From Hygrophila difformis (taxonomy: Eukaryota; Streptophyta; Magnoliopsida; Lamiales; Acanthaceae): a stretch of 64,000 bases of DNA. The DNA lies in the NCBI GenBank assembly GCA_030278955.1, contig JAOANR010000004.1, forward strand, positions 16,542,428-16,606,427. Direction: 5' to 3'. A program made the position numbers and the translations under genes. Positions 35,230 through 46,523 of the stretch are shown here, piece after piece. The notes under the pieces are model-generated. The model was not told the origin of the DNA. It did no database searches and saw only the letters and a list, made by a program, of their open reading frames with translations. Position 1 is the first letter of the stretch; every line of letters starts with the position of its first letter.

Positions 35230-35610
35230 TTAAAGGACGGCCTCCATCCTGATCCCACTCCGCATCTCTTCTCAGACTGGGCCTCCATTCTTAAAGGACG
35301 GTCTCCATCCTTAAAGGACGACCTCCATCCTTAAAGGACGGCCTCCATCCTGAACCCTAAACCCATCTCTTTGGAGATGCGTCCTCTCCTCTTCAGAGAA
35401 TGGGCCTTGAGGGTGCGTCCTCTCTTCCGGATATATCATACTGGACTTTGAAGACGCATCATCTCTTCCGAATATATCTTCTGGCCCTTGAGGATGCGTC
35501 CTCTCTTCCGGATATATTGGACTGGACTTTGAAGATTCGTCATCTCTTCCGGATATATCTTCACTGGGCCTACGCGTCCTCTCTTCCGGATATATCTTCA
35601 CTGACTGGGC
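35230..35610. repeat. Two minisatellites inside the LTR (left copy)
   Basis: One array repeats a 20-bp unit, TTAAAGGACGGCCTCCATCC, with four near-consecutive copies around 35,290-35,355. The second repeats GCGTCCTCTCTTCCGGATAT with variable spacers, about six copies across 35,390-35,600. Both are present in the right LTR (38,600-38,960), where the first array has one unit fewer, which accounts for the 20-bp length difference. Confidence 0.85.
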
Positions 35611-36199
35611 GGGGCAATTTTGACATGTGACTCCATTGGGCCTTAATATATTTTTTGTTGAGTTAACAGATGCCCCCTCGCGCATTTTGTCTGATTAGCA
35701 TTTTAAGACAAATTTGCGCGCTTAATTTCGGAATTGGAGGCCCAAGCCGACTATGTCTCATCCTCTTCTCACTCCGGCTGCCGGCCGCCACCAGAAAATT
35801 CCGACTGCCGCCGCCATTGAGATCGTCGCCGGGATTGTCATCAAGAGGCCGCCTCGAACACCGCCGTCTTCTTCACGAGGCCGCCGCCGCCACTGCTTTC
35901 GGAGGCCGTCGCCGCTGCTGCTCCCGGAGGCCGCCACCTTCGTCCGGGAAAGCCGCCACTCAATGTGAGGCCACCGCCACTGCCTTGGCCGCCATTCCTC
36001 TTCGCGTGAGGCCGCCGTCCCTTGCTTCCATTGAGAGGCCGCCGCTGCCTTGCTTCCATTGAGAGGCCGCCACACACATCGGAGAGGCCGCAACCTGACA
36101 AGGCCGCCATCACCCCTGAAGGCCTCCACCTTTGAAGGTCGCTACCTCTAAGGCCGCCACCCTCTTCCACGCGAGGCCGCCATCCGAGAGCCTGGAGGA

Positions 36200-36480
36200 G
36201 GCCATCACGCGAGATCTTGGAGGCTGCCATCACGTGACAGTTTGGAGTCCGCCATCACTTGAAAGCTTGGAGGCCGCCACCCTTTGAGAGCTTGGAGGCC
36301 GCTACCCCTTGAGAGCTTGGAGGCCGCCACCACCATCGCCTTGGCCGCCATCCTCTCGCTCGAAGCTGCCATCGCCTTGGCCGCCACCCTTGCACGAGGC
36401 CGCCATCGCCTCGGCCGGAGGCCGCCACCTGGAGTGCCAGGCCGCCACCTTGGTCTGTTCCAGGCCTCGATCAGCTTTTC
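36200..36480. repeat. GGAGGCCGCCA repeat region in the gag-only element
   Basis: Units of about 25 bp reading GAGAGCTTGGAGGCCGCCAC recur from about 36,200 to 36,330. GGCCGCCA words continue from 35,800 to 36,560. Frames on both strands stay open because of the composition, so the Ala/Pro/Arg-rich and Gly/Arg-rich translations are not proposed as proteins. Confidence 0.7.
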
Positions 36481-36609
36481 TTCTCAGGTCGCCATTCAAT
36501 TATCAGCCAGGGTGACATCCTTAGTCAGGCCGCCATACCCAGCCAGGCGCCATCCTCAGTCACCGACTACTCGGCCTCCAAGGCCGCTGTCGACAGCATT
36601 CCAGAGTCC

Positions 36610-38176
36610 TTATCCAGAGTTTTTATCACCCAAGTTTATCTCCTTGGCCACTACCCTTGATTCGTCTTCCTCTTTGTGGTGTTTTAATTCATCAAAACGA
36701 GTCTCGTGTATAGGTAGACGTTTCTCATCTCGCTCCTCAAAGAACTTTTCCAAGTGGGCCGCTTTCTCGGCCAGCTGGGCAAGATCAGTCGCATCATGCA
36801 CAATTAAATGTTCCTTTAGTTTTGGCAATATATTAGCCACTGCTATATTGGCTATTTCCCTATCCGGGATTGCTATGGTGCACCGGACTTTCAGCCACTG
36901 TAATCTATTGATAAAAGTACTTGCCGCCTCATCGGCATACTATTTGGCATTAGTAAGGTCTGCAAGGCTTACCAGTGATAGTGGAGTGTAGAACCTATCA
37001 TGGAATGTCCGTTCGAGGTCGGCCCAATTTTGAATTGAGTTAGGCCGCAGGAAGCAAACCATGCGAAGGTAGGTCCGGTGAGGGATGAGCAGAACAATCT
37101 TAATTCCAGCCAATCATTGGTCGCTGCTTCCCCGCACTGAGTAGTGAACCTTCCAACATGCTCCACAGTGGACTTGCCATCATCCCCTGTAAAGGTGGTG
37201 AACTCGGGCGTCTTGAAGCCCCTTGGGTAGGGATGCATGGTGTCTACCCAGTCAGGATATGGCTTCCGGTATGTAGGCCGCTACATCGGCTTTAGCTGAA
37301 TCCCGAAATGTTGCTGCATCATATCTGCGAGCAACTCCGGTGAGATCACTGGTGCCTGCTTAGGAGGCATGGCGGCAGGTGTCGTGGGTGTTCCACATGG
37401 TTGTGGTGCCTGCCCTCCAATGGCAGCAGCTTGGGTAGGAATGGCGACTGGTGCCATGGGAGCCGCTACCACTCCACCTGGCTGTGGCACCTGCCCCTCT
37501 AGGGTTGGTGGCATCAGTCCGGGTTGAGAGGTGTCACCACATAAGGTGTGGTTGGGATGTCCGGCACATGAGGTGCAGCCTGTCTTGGCAACATGCTAAG
37601 TCCGGCCGCCATGCAGCCTGGTGTAGCGCTGGTTGCCATTAAAGGGCTTGAGGGAGCATAAACCGGCACGGGAGGTGCCGCGTAACCCAAATTCGGCATG
37701 CTGGGTACCGCTGGAGTAAAAGTGTAAGCAGTCTGGTACGAGTGTGGGAACATACTGGCCACGCTTCCGGAGTCCTGGAGTGGCAGCTGGCCAGATGTGT
37801 TTCCCCACGTTCTCTGTTGTCCTCCCAACGGTCCCGGGTATGGAGTGCTCGGCGCCATAGTAGTACTGGGTGCCGGGAGGCCTCCATCGCGCAAGGAACC
37901 GCATATCCAGGCAGTTTGGTCGGCCATGGCAGGCCGCAGAACGTCCATTAGGTGCATCGTGAGCAAAGACATAAACTCGGCCATCGATTCCGTTATCGAT
38001 AGCCGTATTTGCTCAGACAATGTAGGGATCTGCATAATCCCTTGTAGTGGTTGAGAGGTGCTCGCCGTCTCAATGGCGTCCTCAAACGATGTTCGCTTGA
38101 TTGTCTGGTCTTGTAGGGACATTTCTTCAAACTCTTGTGCCAGATCAACGATGATTCTTCCGGATCTAAGACGCAT
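36610..38176 (-). pseudogene. gag region of the gag-only LTR element, broken
   Basis: On the minus strand an open frame starts at 38,176 (MRLRSGRIIVDLAQEFEE) and runs about 220 codons. It is continued by pieces at 37,514-37,281, 37,238-36,969 (FTTFTGDDGKSTVEHVGRF, a typical Retrotrans_gag signature) and 36,840-36,610 (charged, helical). Stops near 37,514 and 37,280 and a frame change near 37,000 break it. No zinc knuckle was identified. Confidence 0.72.
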
Positions 38177-39024
38177 GCACTACTGAAGCAGATATGGTCT
38201 CAAATCGTGTCCCACTGGGCGTGCCAATTTGTTAACAGTAAAAATCTTGGGGAACCGAATCTTTCTTTTATTGAAGAATTTGGGGGAAAGATTATAGGAA
38301 AAGTAGAAACAAACTACAGGAATTAAATGAAAACTGTAAAGGAATTGAAAGAAACAACGAAAAGCAGTAAAATGCAGAAAAGTTGTGAAGAAAGTAAAAT
38401 AAAATAAAGGACGCTCTTTGAAGAGTATTGGAGGGTCTCCTCTGCAAGTAGTACTACGTCGCACATATATAGTGGGTGAGGAGTCTCCAAGCTATGACGC
38501 TGCATGATCTCTTCTTGATCTGCTTCCTTACGCGGTGCCTCACTCTGATATGTTTCTATAAACGATGGCCTCTATTCTGATCTCGCTCTGATATGTTTCC
38601 TTAAAGGACGGCCTCCATCCTGATCCCACTCTGCATCTCTTCTCAGACTGGGCCTCCATTCTTAAAGGACGGCCTCCATCCTTAAAGGACGACCTCCATC
38701 CTGAACCCTAAACCCATCTCTTTGGAGATGTGTCCTCTCCTCTTCAGAGAATGGGCCTTGAGGGTGCGTCCTCTCTTCCGGATATATCATACTGGACTTT
38801 GAAGACGCATCCTCTCTTCCAAATATATCTTCTGGGCCTTGAGGATGCGTCCTCTCTTCCGGATATATTGGACTGGACTTTGAAGATTCGTCCTCTCTTC
38901 CGGATATATCTTCACTGGGCCTACGCGTCCTCTCTTCCGGATATATCTTCACTGACTGGGCGGAGCAATTTTGACATGTGACTCCATTGGGCCTTAATAT
39001 ATTTTTTGTTGAGTTAACACAGAC

Positions 39025-39468
39025 TAAACAAAACCAACCTAACAAAAGCTACCGAAAACATTCAGTGTAGCTGTCAAAGAGCTGAAGAAGAGAAAAGAAA
39101 CATTCCTTGCCTCACCAAATCGGTACAAAACCATATCAGTGCCTGACTAAAACACCGCCCAGTTGCCCACTATTTAAAACATTGCTCATATTTGCTTCAA
39201 TATTTCCAATATGATTTTTTTTTAAACATTGACACTCATGTGTCGGCAAATGTGTGTGGGAGTCCAAGCCACACTGGAAGCCCAAGCCACACATGATTTA
39301 TGAATATGTTTTATTGTGGTAATATCCCTTTTAAACTTATACCCGTTGTCTAATAAATTTGATTTTTTTTTTTTTTTTGGGAAGAATCAAGGTAAAAGAA
39401 AAAAACATTTTTCTAGTTATTTTTTCTCAACCGCTTTTAGCATTCCTGATTTGGAGTATAGATTCTTA
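39025..39468. other. Continuation of the host retroelement fragment, then AT-rich DNA
   Basis: Sequence from 39,020 to about 39,190 continues the fragment seen at 12,595-12,755, including the repeat of TCACCAAATCGGTACAAAAC at 39,113. After that only T-rich DNA is seen (T-run 39,362-39,378). A 61-codon frame at 39,316 is not supported as a gene. Confidence 0.45.
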
Positions 39469-40059
39469 AATCTGAAGCTTAGGGGTGGTGATTTGATGTA
39501 GAGGTCAAGTCTCCCTACTCCCAGCTTATAGGTAGGGGTGGGAATAGGCCAGATCAGGCCAGGCTTGACCTTGAATGGCTTAGGCCTACTTTACTTTCGC
39601 AAGGCGGCCTAGTTTATACGCTCAAGCCGGCCTTTTTGGTTAAATAGGCTGGATGATCTATTTAAACTCATTTAATTATTAAATAAATAATAAATAAAAA
39701 TATATTAATAAATTATAAAAAATTATCTAAAAATCTTAAACAGAGCGGCCTAGTAGGCTAAAGAGGCATTTTAATAAAGCCCGGCCTAGGCCTATATATA
39801 TATAAACAAGCTTTTAAAATTACCCGGGCCTGACCTATTTATAAAAAGGCTAGGCCGGGCTAGCCCTAAAATAAGCCAGGCCATAGCCCCTGTCGTGCGG
39901 TCTGACCTATTCCCACCCCTACTTATAGGTTGGGAGTTCGATTCCCCGGCCCATCTATCCCTCCCATTTGTCCCTTTGTAATATGTGTGGCATGAGCTCC
40001 TACCACCCCTTTCCCAGCGTGTATATGTTGTTCAGCAAAAGATAAAAAATCGAAGCTTA
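39469..40059 (+). mobile_element. SINE interrupted by a hAT MITE
   Basis: The SINE body is 39,482-39,524 plus 39,930-40,047. It contains GGTTGGGAGTTCGATTCCCC (B box) and TGTGTGGCATGAGCTCC near its 3' end. Flanking repeats AATCTGAAGCTTA (39,469-39,481) and AATCGAAGCTTA (40,048-40,059) form a slightly decayed duplication. The inserted MITE separates the 5' and 3' halves exactly between two copies of CTTATAGG. Confidence 0.8.
39525..39929. mobile_element. hAT MITE, 389 bp, inside a SINE
   Basis: The element is 39,533-39,921, with perfect 16-bp inverted termini TAGGGGTGGGAATAGG and CCTATTCCCACCCCTA. The 8-bp target duplication CTTATAGG (39,525-39,532; 39,922-39,929) is exact, as for hAT elements. 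It is AGGCC-rich near both ends and AT-rich in the middle, with no coding capacity. It shares termini with the 1.46-kb element at 11,017. Confidence 0.93.
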
Positions 40060-40123
40060 AATTGTTGCCCTTGAATTGCTTTCTCTACAAAACATGCTAT
40101 TGGTAATGCCATGTTTTATTAAT

Positions 40124-40385
40124 TACTCCCTCCAATCCATTTAAAATGTCTTCTTTCACTTTTGCACATAATTCAATGCATTTCTTTAATCGTTTATATC
40201 TCAAAATATATATGTTAAAATTATATAAAATATATATTCTTAAATTATACGATTAGACGAATCTAATAAGACCAAATTCGACTATTTTTTTCTAAATCTA
40301 TACTTATAATAATATTGAATCAAAGTTGAACAATGAACAGTGTCAAAAAGTCAAACATGACGTTTCTACCGGGACGGAGGGAGTA
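40124..40385. mobile_element. Stowaway MITE
   Basis: 40,126-40,383 begins CTCCCTCCAATCC and ends CCGGGACGGAGGGAG, flanked by TA on both sides. These are the termini and target site of Stowaway (Tc1/mariner) MITEs. Confidence 0.88.
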
Positions 40386-40397
40386 TTATTTTTTTGG

Positions 40398-40510
40398 CAA
40401 AGCCATTAGTCAAAAAAATGAATGGTGGGAGTCCATATAACACAAATTACAAAAAGAAAAAGGGGAGGGGATAGGGTCGATTGAGAAATCGAACCCTCAA
40501 GTATTATTGG
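40398..40510 (-). mobile_element. SINE fragment (minus strand)
   Basis: On the minus strand it reads AGGGTTCGATTTCTCAATCG, then CTATCCCCTCCCC, then TGTGTTATATGGACTCCCACC, the 3' two thirds of the SINE family at 2131. The head is missing. Confidence 0.65.
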
Positions 40511-40644
40511 AGTTAATGCCATTTTTTATTTGAGTTACACTACCAAACGACTCCACTGTCCCACTCTATATATTAATCGTAATAGTAAATAAATAAAAAT
40601 TAAGATTTATACCAAGGCTAGACCATTGAACAGACTCAATAAAT

Positions 40645-40847
40645 TTTAAATGATATACCAACAACAATTGGCTTGAGTGGCTGAGGCTCTAGTCGCTTAA
40701 GAAATGTTTTGGGTTCGAGCCTTGTGCATGCAAAAAACTGCTTTGGGAGATGCGCCCTTAATTGCCCTTGCAGATCCTCGAGGGATTAGTCTTGGGTCCA
40801 ATGTGGTATGGAATACCCAGTTTCACCAAAAAAAATTTAAATGATAT
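40645..40847 (+). mobile_element. Second SINE family, with 12-bp target duplication
   Basis: 40,657-40,835 has an A-box-like GGCTTGAGTGGCTGAGG, a B-box-like GGGTTCGAGCC about 40 bp later, a unique 3' region and a short A tail. Perfect repeats TTTAAATGATAT lie at 40,645-40,656 and 40,836-40,847. It is unrelated in its 3' half to the SINE at 2131. Confidence 0.87.
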
Positions 40848-40998
40848 TTTTCGAGTTTGTTTACCTTTAGTTTTCAAATTTGTATAATCCTTTAAACTAA
40901 TAAGGGGATTATTAGTATTAACATCTTCAATCTAATTAGAATATTAGTTTCTTCTTCTAATTTTATTTTAAAATTACTTACTAATTTAGTAGTAAATA

Positions 40999-42558
40999 TA
41001 CTCCCTCCGTCGGACTAATAGTATCCGAAAAAAAGGACAAATAGGTCCCTTTTCTTTTCCAAAAATCCAAATCAATCATTTTTCTATTTTATTACCAAAA
41101 CAGTCCTCTACAAATGCTAATTATGTCCAAATCAGTCCATTGTTCACTAATTATACTCTAATTGCTGACGTGGCAAGGGTTTTTATTTAAACCTGATACG
41201 TGTGCATAATATTAGTCATTTTTCTTTTATCTTTTGCCAATTCAATCCTAAACTTTTGTTTTGTTCTATTTAATCCTCTACCCCAATCACTCATTTTTAT
41301 ATTAATTGGCCTCCAACCTTTCAAATTATTTTATTTTAGGCCCAGAACCTTAAATTTTTTATTATTACTAATCCATTTATCAAATAAATGCCCAACATAC
41401 TTTCATAAATAAAATTAAACACCAAACCTCATACATTGGGTTTGACTGCTTTGTTATCGGGTCTTCCAAGTACCGGAATTTTACGGACTCTCTCTAACCA
41501 CCCGACCGCAACCGATGGTTCATTGGTTTTGGTTTCCTTCCGCAACAATCAACACAATCTTACTTTGCGTCCTACCTTAGGATGTAGCAATGTTTGAGTA
41601 AATGATTTAACTTGAATTTTTGGAAGGTTATGGATACAGGAAGCCTTGGTTATATTGAAACAAATATTATTAAAATATTAAAAAAAATATCATGTATTTT
41701 ATTGTCCACAAAGTATGATTGTGCTGGTTGTTGCTGAAGGAAACCAGAACCAATGAACCATCGGTTACGGTCGGGTGGTTAGAGAGAGTCCGTAAAATCC
41801 GGAACTTCGAAGACCCGGTAACAAGGCGGTCAAACCCAATGTATGAGGTTTGGTATTTAATTTTATTTACGGAAGTATGTTGGGCATTTATTTGATAAAT
41901 GGATTAGTAATAATAAAAAATTTAAGGTTCTGGGCCTAAAATAAAATAATTTGAAAGGTTGGAGGCCAATTAATATAAAAATGAGTGATTGGGGTAGAGG
42001 ACTAAATAGAACAAAACAAAAGTTTAGGACTGAATTGACAAAAGATAAAAGAAAAATGACTAATATTATGCACACGTGTCAGTTTTAAATTAAAACCCTT
42101 GCCACATCAGCAATTAGAGTATAATTAGTGAACAAGGGACTGATTTGGACATAATTAGCATTTGTAGAGGACTGTTTTGATAATAAAATAGAAAAATGAC
42201 TGATTTGAATTTTTGAAAAAGAAAATGGACCTATTTGTCATTTTTTCCAATAGTATCCCATTTCTTTTGGGCAGTGTATTTTATGTGGGAATAGTTAATA
42301 TTTAATGTAGGGATGGATTAGTTTTTAAGTGGAGGTAAATTAGGAATTTAGGTTTTATGATTGTAATGTGTTTGAATTTTTAATTGAATTATTTATGTGT
42401 GATGTGATAGTTGTGTGTTTGAAATTTTAATTAATTGATTTATTTATTTATTAATGTAATGTGATGATAGTGGATTTGATAATTAAAGTATTTAATTATT
42501 TCCTAAAAAAGAAATGTGACAATTGTAATGAGACGGAATTAATGGGACGGGTGGAGTA
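40999..42558. mobile_element. Stowaway MITE split by a foldback element
   Basis: The ends are CTCCCTCCGTCGGAC (from 41,001) and GGGACGGGTGGAG (to 42,556), with TA on both sides. Removing the insertion at 41,027-42,248 and one target copy leaves about 330 bp. Confidence 0.82.
41017..42258. mobile_element. Long-arm foldback element (MULE-like), 1,222 bp
   Basis: 41,027-42,248 is a palindrome with arms of about 500 bp around a loop of about 190 bp. The two arms encode the same accidental 70-codon frame (41,200-41,412 plus; 42,075-41,863 minus) with only a few changes, which measures how similar they are. Target duplications AATAGTATCC (41,017-41,026; 42,249-42,258) are identical; a 9-10-bp duplication with long inverted repeats points to Mutator-like elements. 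A partial relative lies at 58,615-58,900. Confidence 0.9.
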
Positions 42559-42574
42559 ATTTCTATTAGTATTA

Positions 42575-42838
42575 TACTCCTCCGTTTCTTTTTAAATGTT
42601 ACGTGTTGACTTTTTTTTACTGTTCATTGTAGTACTTTGACTTCTATTTTTGTTATAGTTATAGAAGACAAAATATAGCCAAGTGAGATCTTGTTGAATT
42701 CGTCTCATCTTCTAGTTTTTAAATATCAAATTTTAGAAATTTTTACTTGTACCGAATTTGAGTTATTAATCGTTGAAAATGTGCATTGGCATACGTGTAA
42801 ATGAGAAGTGTAACCTTTAAAAAGTAATGGAGGAAGTA
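42575..42838. mobile_element. Stowaway MITE
   Basis: 42,577-42,836 begins CTCCTCCGTTTCTTTTTAAATG and ends AAAAGTAATGGAGGAAG, flanked by TA. The termini are slightly diverged from the copy at 40,126. Confidence 0.8.
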
Positions 42839-43215
42839 TAACGGCCCAAGTTTTAACCATTTCCAGGGTGTGAAAAGTTTTTAGATAGCCCTAATTGGTT
42901 CATGTGAAGATCAATACACCATGTGAAGAAGCTCCATGGGGGTAAAGAGTTGTGTCTAGCTAGACTTCAACATGAATTTTCAGCTGCTAGAGTTTGGAAT
43001 ACATTCTTCTAAAAGTGCATACAAGTATTTTCCAGTGAATCAAACAACGGGAAGATAATTAGATTTTCTACATATTGAACAGATTCTCATGCATATCCTT
43101 GTTCAGAGCTAAAAAGGGAGAAGAATCTAGGGGTTGGAAAAGCATCCTGTTAATTTGAAACTAGGGTTAAAGTAAAACTTGCAGGGGATCATTAAAGTTG
43201 GTATCCATCTATATA

Positions 43216-43439
43216 TCTATCTATATTATACTAAAGTTGAGTATTCTCAACTTAATTTTTCCTCCCAAATTCTACTAATTAATTTCCCAATTCTCATTAT
43301 TGAATTTATAATCCATTTAATAACCCAATCCTCATTTATTGAATTTATAATCCATTTAATAATAGCTATAATAGCTAAAAGTTATTAAAATTATTGTACA
43401 TTGCCAATCTATATTATCAGATGCACAATTTAAGCCTGT
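43216..43439 (+). mobile_element. Helitron 5'-end sequence
   Basis: The sequence A|TCTATCTATATTATACTAAAG followed by the short palindrome GTTGAGTATTCTCAAC and TTTTTCCTCCC is typical of plant Helitron 5' ends. Similar sequence occurs at 52,495-52,590 and 57,217-57,260. Its own 3' end was not identified because the gypsy element starts at 43,445. A 35-bp direct repeat around GAATTTATAATCCATTTAAT lies at about 43,300-43,360. Confidence 0.5.
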
Positions 43440-46139
43440 ATAAGTGTAACACCCCGGTTTTTGGTAACCCAGGTCGGGATGTCACCGCCACACCTCCCTA
43501 GCAAGACACGGTTTCTCCGAGATTGCTAAAGAGATGCAAGGCTATGGTTTTTCAGAATTTAAAACATTCAAACAACCCATTGTAATATAATTTAAAAATA
43601 CTATCAAAGTTGCAGCGGAATGTAATATTTACATATATACATAATGCAGTGGAATTTAAAAATTAGGCCAACATGGCCAAAACACGGGTTAAACATGCCC
43701 GTTCATGCAAGTCATAACTAAGCGCAGGAATTTAAAACAGAGTTTTCCCCCAAATGTTCCCATGTATGCATATGATGATGCATAATCGAAGTACTCTGAA
43801 AGAAAAAGGGAAAAAAGGTTTGGGTCAGCAAAACGTGCTGAGTAAGTTAACACCTAGCATGATTAAGGGGTTTCAAAGCCATTAATTAAATTTACAGAAA
43901 ACATGCCAAGGAACAAGATACAATTTAATTTAATTAATAAGTATATGACATAATTTAAAGCATGGCTTCTAGCTAATCATACACATAGCATAATTTAAAT
44001 AAAAGCATTAGTTTAATTTAAATACGTAATAAATAAGAATCTTTTAATTTTTCCCGTTACTCCATAGTCGAGTATCAAGATTTTATTGGTATTCATGTTT
44101 CTCTCGATTGCATTGCAATCTCTACATATTTCAAGTAACCGTTGGCCGTAGCCAAATCCGCCATACCCAGTACCACTCCGGAACCTCGGGAAACCCATAC
44201 GGGTATTCTCGAGAGTGTAGGCCCTATATCTCTCGCCGTTTTGGCATAGTTTCTCATGTTCAACACCATCATCCAATCAGGCACGATGTGCAAAGTTAGG
44301 GGGCATCCTGCAGAGCACTTACCCCCTACGTAGATTACTCTCGTCCGTTTAGGCACGAAGCAAAAAGCTAGAGGGGCACCCGATGGAACACTCACACTCT
44401 ACGTAGAAAGCTCAATCTAGTCATAACGGGATTTCGAAAAGTTTGTTTATGTATTTTATTTCAAAGGAATTTCCACTCGTTTAAACCTTAAAGGCTAATT
44501 TCCCAAATTTAGTAAGTTTCTAAAAAATATACTATTTCAGGACGCTGTTCGCTCCGATATCATTTAAAAATCCATTTCATGACCAAAAATTCTGAAATTG
44601 GAGCAGTAGCTTTCCAACACATTAACGAACAAGTTTCGTGTTTTAACGTTTTCAATCCGGATTAAGGAAACAATTCAGAAATGAGATTTCGCACAGAAAT
44701 AGTGTTCTGCCCGGATTCAGACGTAGCAGTTTTCAGAGATCTAATTTTTCACATATCAAATGCTTACCAAATTTAACGAAAATTTACAGGCATACTCCTA
44801 ACACATTTATCTACAACTTTAGTTTAGAACTCAAGACCTAATTCCAACCGGATCAATTAGGAAAAGTCGGATTTAATTAAGGAACCCATTCTGTCAATTT
44901 TTAGAAGTTCGAAGAAAACGCAGATTGGTTCGGTTCGAATTCCGAGGTCCAAATCTTGACGAAAAATTCTCAAATTTTACAGTGATGCTCACGACTCATA
45001 GATCTACAATTTATATGTTTAACACTAAACCTAATTCGGCCTAAATCTAGTGTCAAAATCAACCACAAGTTCGGACTACGAATCTGTCACCGTTCAAGAT
45101 CTAACTTCTGAGGCAGGTTTGTTTGAGACCGTTTTCAAAGTTGAATAATTTATGTTTTAAGTTTTCTTGTTTGAATAATTTAAGTGGTCTGAATAAATTC
45201 AATAAAAACGCTGCGCCGGTGTAGACAGATTTTAGTTAGGGTTTTCGTTAGATTTATGTATTCGATTGTTTTAACAACCCAAAACCACGGTAAGCGTTAA
45301 CTTACAAGATTATGGATGGTCCGGCTCGTCGATTCGTAGGCGTGGCTTCCAGTTCACCGTTTGCCTCCTAGATTCAACGGGATCTTCGTTCTAGATCCGG
45401 ATCGGGGTTTAGAATAGAAGAAGGATCAAGTTAGGATTCATTTTCGAATCATGAATGGAAAAGAATGGACAAGAGCTTACCACGACGACGGGAGTCTTTG
45501 GATTTTCGTCCAACTCAGTCTCCTCTCTTGCCTTCGTGCCTCCGGTGACTCCGGGATTAGGGTTTGATATGTAGAGAGATTTCGTAGGGTTTGAAAAATG
45601 TACGGGGTCGACGGGAATTAGTATTTATAGATTTAGGGACCTAGGGGCGTCCAAGATCTGTTATAATGAGTCTTGGGCCGCAGGGTGAGCAACCGAAGTT
45701 GAAAAATCCGGAATCGGGCGAGTAAATCTCGCTTGGCTCGTTGCTGCCTGCTGGCGCGGGGTTGGTGAGGCAAAAGCCTTCGCCCCGCGCGGCCACCGCC
45801 TGGAGTTCGGTCCGGGCTGGGTCGTGCGATCCGTCAGGCCTTTTCTTCTTTCTTTCGGACTTCTATCCTCCTATGTTCTTGGGCTCCGATTTTCGGGCTA
45901 ATCTTTGGGCTCCAAATTCTTATTTTTATTTTTATGTGGACCTTAATTAATTTATGGTCCGAGTTATGAGTCTATTTTTATTGGGTTATCTTGAGATCAT
46001 TTATTTAATTAAATTATCTTAAACTTTAATTCTTTTTTGGATTAAATTCCCTTTCTCATTTCCCATGATTCTTTATTTATTTACTATGTTTATTTATTTA
46101 TTGTATTTATTTATTATTTACTTATTTATTTTATGTTGC

Positions 46140-46386
46140 AAAACTCTCGGGTATTATAGTCTACCCTCCTTAAGAATCAACTTTGTCCTCGAAGTTGTGT
46201 TTCTGTTTTTCTCGTTCTAAGAGTTAACCCTTTTGTTTATTTTATTATTTTGTGACTGAACTTAGAATTAAAATTTCTAAGCTGCCTACGTACCCTGTGA
46301 AGGGATAATCCATGACGTAGTTCAAAACAATTTGAACTTGTTTGTTTATTCCGTACAAAGATACGTGGAAATTACACGGTGTGACA
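46140..46386 (-). promoter_or_regulatory. Fossil LTR edge and polypurine tract within the long LTR
   Basis: On the minus strand, CTTAAGGAGGGTAGAC is followed by TATAATACCCGAG. The solo LTR at 32,149 begins at exactly this position in the alignment (TGTAATACCCGA). The inner site therefore looks like an ancestral polypurine tract plus LTR start (TG now TA) that has become internal. The active start TGTCACACC lies about 225 bp upstream. The same arrangement occurs in the other LTR near 51,959. Confidence 0.7.
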
Positions 46387-46523
46387 TCCTCTCCCCCTTA
46401 AGCTTACAGTTATGTCCCCATAACTGCCTACTCATTATTCTTCAAAAAGGTTCGAGTATCGTTGCCTTGCGCAAGTATGTCCGCTTGATTTATCACTTTC
46501 AACGTCCCATAGGTCTCCCTTCA

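Larger units (their letters stand above)
34854..39024 (-). mobile_element. Gag-only LTR retrotransposon with minisatellite-bearing LTRs
   Basis: LTRs 34,859-35,668 (810 bp) and 38,230-39,019 (790 bp) run TGTTAACAG to GAGTTAACA. They are very similar, a few percent different by eye, plus one extra 20-bp repeat unit in the first. Target duplications CAGAC (34,854-34,858; 39,020-39,024) are perfect. A primer-binding site (minus TGGCACGCCCAGTGGGAC, 38,226-38,209) sits next to the right LTR, and a polypurine tract (minus GAGGGGGCA) abuts the left LTR. Only gag-like sequence lies inside; protease, RT and integrase are absent. Confidence 0.93.

Noticed and set aside
35670..36515. GC-rich ORFs of 60-235 codons on both strands
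   Set aside because: They come from the GGCCGCCA repeat composition inside the gag-only element; both strands stay open and no domain is visible.
41200..42075. Two nearly identical 70-codon proteins on opposite strands
   Set aside because: They are the two arms of one foldback element; the similarity comes from the inverted repeat, not from a gene pair.
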